Origin: Owenia fusiformis
Taxonomy: Eukaryota; Annelida; Polychaeta; Sabellida; Oweniidae
DNA length: 64,000 bases
Direction of reading: 5' to 3'
Assembly (NCBI GenBank): GCA_903813345.2
Contig: CAIIXF020000008.1
Location: 4,599,341-4,663,340, forward strand
Shown here one piece after another: positions 60,792-64,000 of the stretch. The notes under the pieces are model-generated. The model saw only the letters and a program-made list of their open reading frames with translations, was not told where the DNA came from and searched no databases. The first letter of the stretch is position 1, and each line of letters starts with the position of its first letter. Position numbers and translations under genes: made by a program.

Positions 60792-62956
60792 CAGTCATAT
60801 ATACTGTATCCAATGTGGAGAATAAAACCACAATAAGCTCCCTCCCTACCAAGGTGTGTAGTATCAAATGTACAAGTGAATATTCCAATTTTTGACATTT
60901 TTAATTTGGCCCATAAGAGTATTTTGCCAAAATTTATTCAATTTTGCATAAAATCATTTAATTCTGACTGAATTTTATCCAAATATCACTAAATATATCT
61001 TACTTCTTTAGAAACGACAGAATCATGAAGTAACGCAGAGATCACATGTTTGCCACAAAGTGATTATAATATGAGATCCGAGATAAAGAGACTTAGTTCA
61101 AAGCCTGTCAAAAATATTTCTTGAGAGTAGATTTACTTAATTCTCAGCTCTCTCTAACAACTCTACTGTGATCTTAGATAGGAATGTGAACCAAGTAATG
61201 TATCTTTGGTTCAAGTTCTGAGAAAACCACAATTGGTAATCAGTATGATATATTGTGTAGTATTTTTTATCAAGTTCAAAGTAGAGCTTAAAATACTTGA
61301 TTCTCTTGATATTTATAGGCTTATATTAATGGTTGATTTAAAATGTTTGTTTTTATACATTAATCTTGCGCTAGCTGCACAAATTGACCAAACCTAACCC
61401 AACCAAACCAAACCAAGAATCCCACTCAAAGCATACCTACAAAACATGAACAAAAATATAACCAAAATTCGCTTCGCCTTTTTTTAAATATGCTTATGAC
61501 CCAAACTATAGTTTACATATTACAAAATAATGAGAAAAAATGAGGAAAAACTCATTCTGTTTTGGTAAAGCTGTACATGTTATTTTTCACGATGTTCTCA
61601 TTTCAGCATTTCATAATTCATTTCATAATGTAGTTGTAATCGTTACTCAATCTTTGGAATTCCTATGATGCTCTTTATATCTAATTTATGTGTTGTTTGC
61701 GTTGAGATAAGAAATATGATTAGAGGTGAATACATGCATTCTGACATGAAAGAAATATTAAGTCTTCCTCAGTATTTGATGGCATAAACAAAAAAACTTA
61801 TACTTAGGAGACAGTAGGTTGTTGATGTGTGGATTCTATTGTGGCAACATGTAACTGTATCCAACAAAAAATATACAAAACAAACAAACAAACAAAAAAC
61901 AAGCATGTAAAATTTGTGATCAATGATGCAATAATGCAGAATGTGTAACCCAAGAAAATATCTTTACTGCTCATTTCTTAAATATCAATCTTAAAGTGAT
62001 CTATAAGCCTCTTACTGACTTTATTGTGTATGAGTCTTTGGTTTATTACTCAGTTTTAAAAATCTTCCCAAAAAGAAAAAATCATCTATCAGAAATCATT
62101 TTCAAAACTGATGCAGTTACTCAGGAAGAACAGGAGAACCTTCCTTGGGAAGATACATTTATATTTAGCTTGTTGAATAACTTTCCAATTAGGAGGCATT
62201 CAACAAACAAACAAACAAAGTGTGGTTTAAATCTGCTAATTTCAAGGTCATTTTGACACATAATTCATTTGGTCCAGGCTCAAAATTAATAGAAAGTATC
62301 AAAAGTCTAATTCCTTGCCAAAGGGAGGGGGGGGGTAGTAATTAATGCTTTGGTAGATTGATAGGGAGGAAAAGGAATGAAAAGTAAACTGTAACGCTAC
62401 CCTTCTGTTATATAATGTAACAACAATGTTACACATTAGACATATCTTATCATACCATCGATGGGATATTGTCGTCAGGATGGCGGAGTAGTTGTCATTG
62501 TTGTGGCGTCCTTTTTCTTGGCATCTCACTTCCTGTCATCGCGATTCCAAAAAACTGATTAATGGGTACTTCCTTGTAGAAGTGTTACTTTTCAATTTCT
62601 GGCTAACTTTTGGAATGACAATTTTGAATTTTGCTTTGACATTGTAATATCAGAAAATCTGGTCATCCGATTTATTTCAATTTTGAAGGAGTGTTCTTGG
62701 AACAAGATATACTCGTAGTATCAATTTTTATAGCTGATTACATTTACATTTGGAGTAGTCGTCTTAAATTCTGATAGCCATTTTGCCAAAGCCATTTTGG
62801 AAGCACTTCCATTTTTTTTGTCTGTAATTCAAGGAAAACAGATCAATAGATTCAGTTCCAACCACAGGTGTTACATGTACTACTTCAAGAGTTGATTAAC
62901 CTTTGGGTGGTCATCTTGAATTCTGGTGGCCATTTAAATGTTTTTTGTTTTTGAAC

Positions 62957-63127
62957 AGCAGTGTATGTGATATGAACTGTTCCATCGTTGGTGATCTCAT
63001 TCACGATGTGGCTTGTTTCAAATTTTACACAGATAAGCGGGAGGTAATCGTGACCAGGGACCCTCTTGTTCAAGTACACCTGGGGCACTTGTACCAAACA
63101 ATCTCTGCAGGCCAGGGGACTAAGTAA
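62957..63127 (+). CDS. Weak candidate: GC-rich terminal exon
   Basis: GC rises to roughly 45-55% over 63001-63120 against about a third around it. On the plus strand a pyrimidine tract and acceptor (TTTTTGTTTTTGAACAG, ending 62958) precede an open frame containing FKFYTDKREVIVTRDPLVQV and ending in TAA at about 63127. The minus strand is also open (87 codons, 63148-62885) with reasonable codons, so the coding strand is undecided. No family recognised. The neighbouring GGTGGCCATTT words recall interspersed repeats, an alternative explanation. Confidence 0.2.
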   Translation, partial: SSVCDMNCSIVGDLIHDVACFKFYTDKREVIVTRDPLVQVHLGHLYQTISAGQGTK

Positions 63128-63789
63128 ACCATCAATACTGTAAGTCAAAATGTCCGTCTGCTCAAGTTTATTTCATCCAATTTCTCTTAAAATTTGGATG
63201 AAATATCTGATTTTCTGAAATTTCTATACAATTTAGAGTATTGTTATTATGCCTTTTTAATTTATTTCTTGCAAAGTTTACTCTTTTATAACATATGGGG
63301 TTTTGAAATAAAGGCATCATGTCATTTTACATCAAGAGCATGGCTTGCACCTAGCTGCAGTTAATATATGACATCATACTCATCATATTGCCTGCACACA
63401 CAAAATATTGTCTTCAATTCAAAGTGACATAAAAACAAAACAAATCACAAAGAAATTAAATGAGTTTAAATGAAATTCAAATATAATTACCATCATCTGA
63501 ATTCACATACCAAAAAATAAATTATTTCTTCAGTTTAATATGAAAACAGCATATCACAGTGAGGATTATTTATGGAAGGTCTATATATTTGTTGTTTAAC
63601 ATTTGGAATGTGCCAGCTTAGCGCAACAAGGGTAAGGGTGTGAAGTGTAAAACCCACTGAGCCACACGATGCATACAGTGTTCATAAACAAGGGTGTAGT
63701 TATGGTAAACAAAGGCACATATGGTCAACAAGAGTTTAGAATAATCAGAATTGCAAGGGCACATTATGACAACAACTATGGTATTTTAT

Positions 63790-64000
63790 GACAATGGCAT
63801 ATTATGACAAGCGAAGCGAAAATGATCCATAATGCATTTGCATATTCTGATCAACAAGGGCATATTATAACAAGCAAAGGGAAAATGATCCATAATGCAT
63901 TTGCATATTTTGAGCAACAAGGGCATATTATAACAAGCAAAGGGAAAACGATCCATAATGCACTTGTATTTTAAAATCAACAAGGGCATATTATGACAAG
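63790..64000. repeat. 63-bp tandem repeat, continues past the window
   Basis: CAACAAGGGCATATTATAAC recurs at 63852, 63915 and 63978, exactly 63 bp apart, with a less regular unit to the left. The minus-strand ORF here (21-residue units such as KCIMDHFPFACYNMPLL) is a by-product of the period being divisible by three. The array runs off the right end. Confidence 0.88.

Larger units (their letters stand above)
50591..63714. other. Largely non-coding 13-kb stretch
   Basis: No gene is convincing. It contains three dispersed hairpin repeats (listed), a G9 tract (62327-62335), an AAAC-rich stretch (about 61869-61905) and two weak exon candidates (60381-60791 minus; 62957-63127 plus). Around 53250-53580 a GC-richer patch with inverted GGGCC/GGCCC words looks like an old transposon, but no ends were found. 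Confidence 0.5.

Overview
The window is AT-rich (roughly one-third GC by eye) eukaryotic nuclear DNA with long introns, GT-AG splice sites, many minisatellites and several transposon classes. This suggests a marine invertebrate. The LINE types and the cysteine-rich secreted protein would fit a mollusc, brachiopod or similar lophotrochozoan, but the species cannot be fixed from sequence alone.

Layout. (1) 1 to about 12,000: a two-ORF LINE retrotransposon on the minus strand (ORF1 11766-10486; ORF2 from 9609 down to 170). Its endonuclease domain is split by a second LINE on the plus strand (2906-8757, 25-base poly(A)). The inserted LINE is flanked by two 485-bp copies of the target that look identical (2421-2905 and 8758-9242), an exceptionally long target-site duplication. 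It encodes a membrane-segment + 2A-like motif + APE endonuclease ORF and a separate reverse-transcriptase ORF. (2) 12,000-16,700: non-coding DNA with a GCGTGACA cluster and a possible TATA box. (3) 16,724-39,450: a five-exon host gene on the plus strand. Its splice sites and phases (0,0,1,1) join into a 285-residue secreted cysteine-rich protein: signal peptide, antistasin-like half-domain, six-cysteine module, K/E/P-rich linker, atypical Kunitz domain, C-terminal eight-cysteine module. Its introns carry minisatellites (21, 42, 21 and 39 bp units) and MITE-like elements. (4) 39,451-43,400: 3' flank with a cluster of X-box-like palindromes, then featureless DNA. (5) 43,400-50,590: a 70-bp-unit array, a decayed mariner element with long inverted repeats, and a roughly 67-copy 37-bp array interrupted by an 877-bp non-autonomous hAT element with a perfect 8-bp TSD. 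(6) 50,590-64,000: mostly non-coding, with copies of a short hairpin-ended dispersed repeat, two weak candidate exons and a 63-bp array running off the window end.

Only one host gene is convincing. Its parts predict an extracellular, disulphide-rich matrix or inhibitor-like protein. The rest is mobile or repetitive DNA, and the nested LINE pair shows a recent mobilisation. No CRISPR array, rRNA, tRNA or prokaryotic operon was seen.
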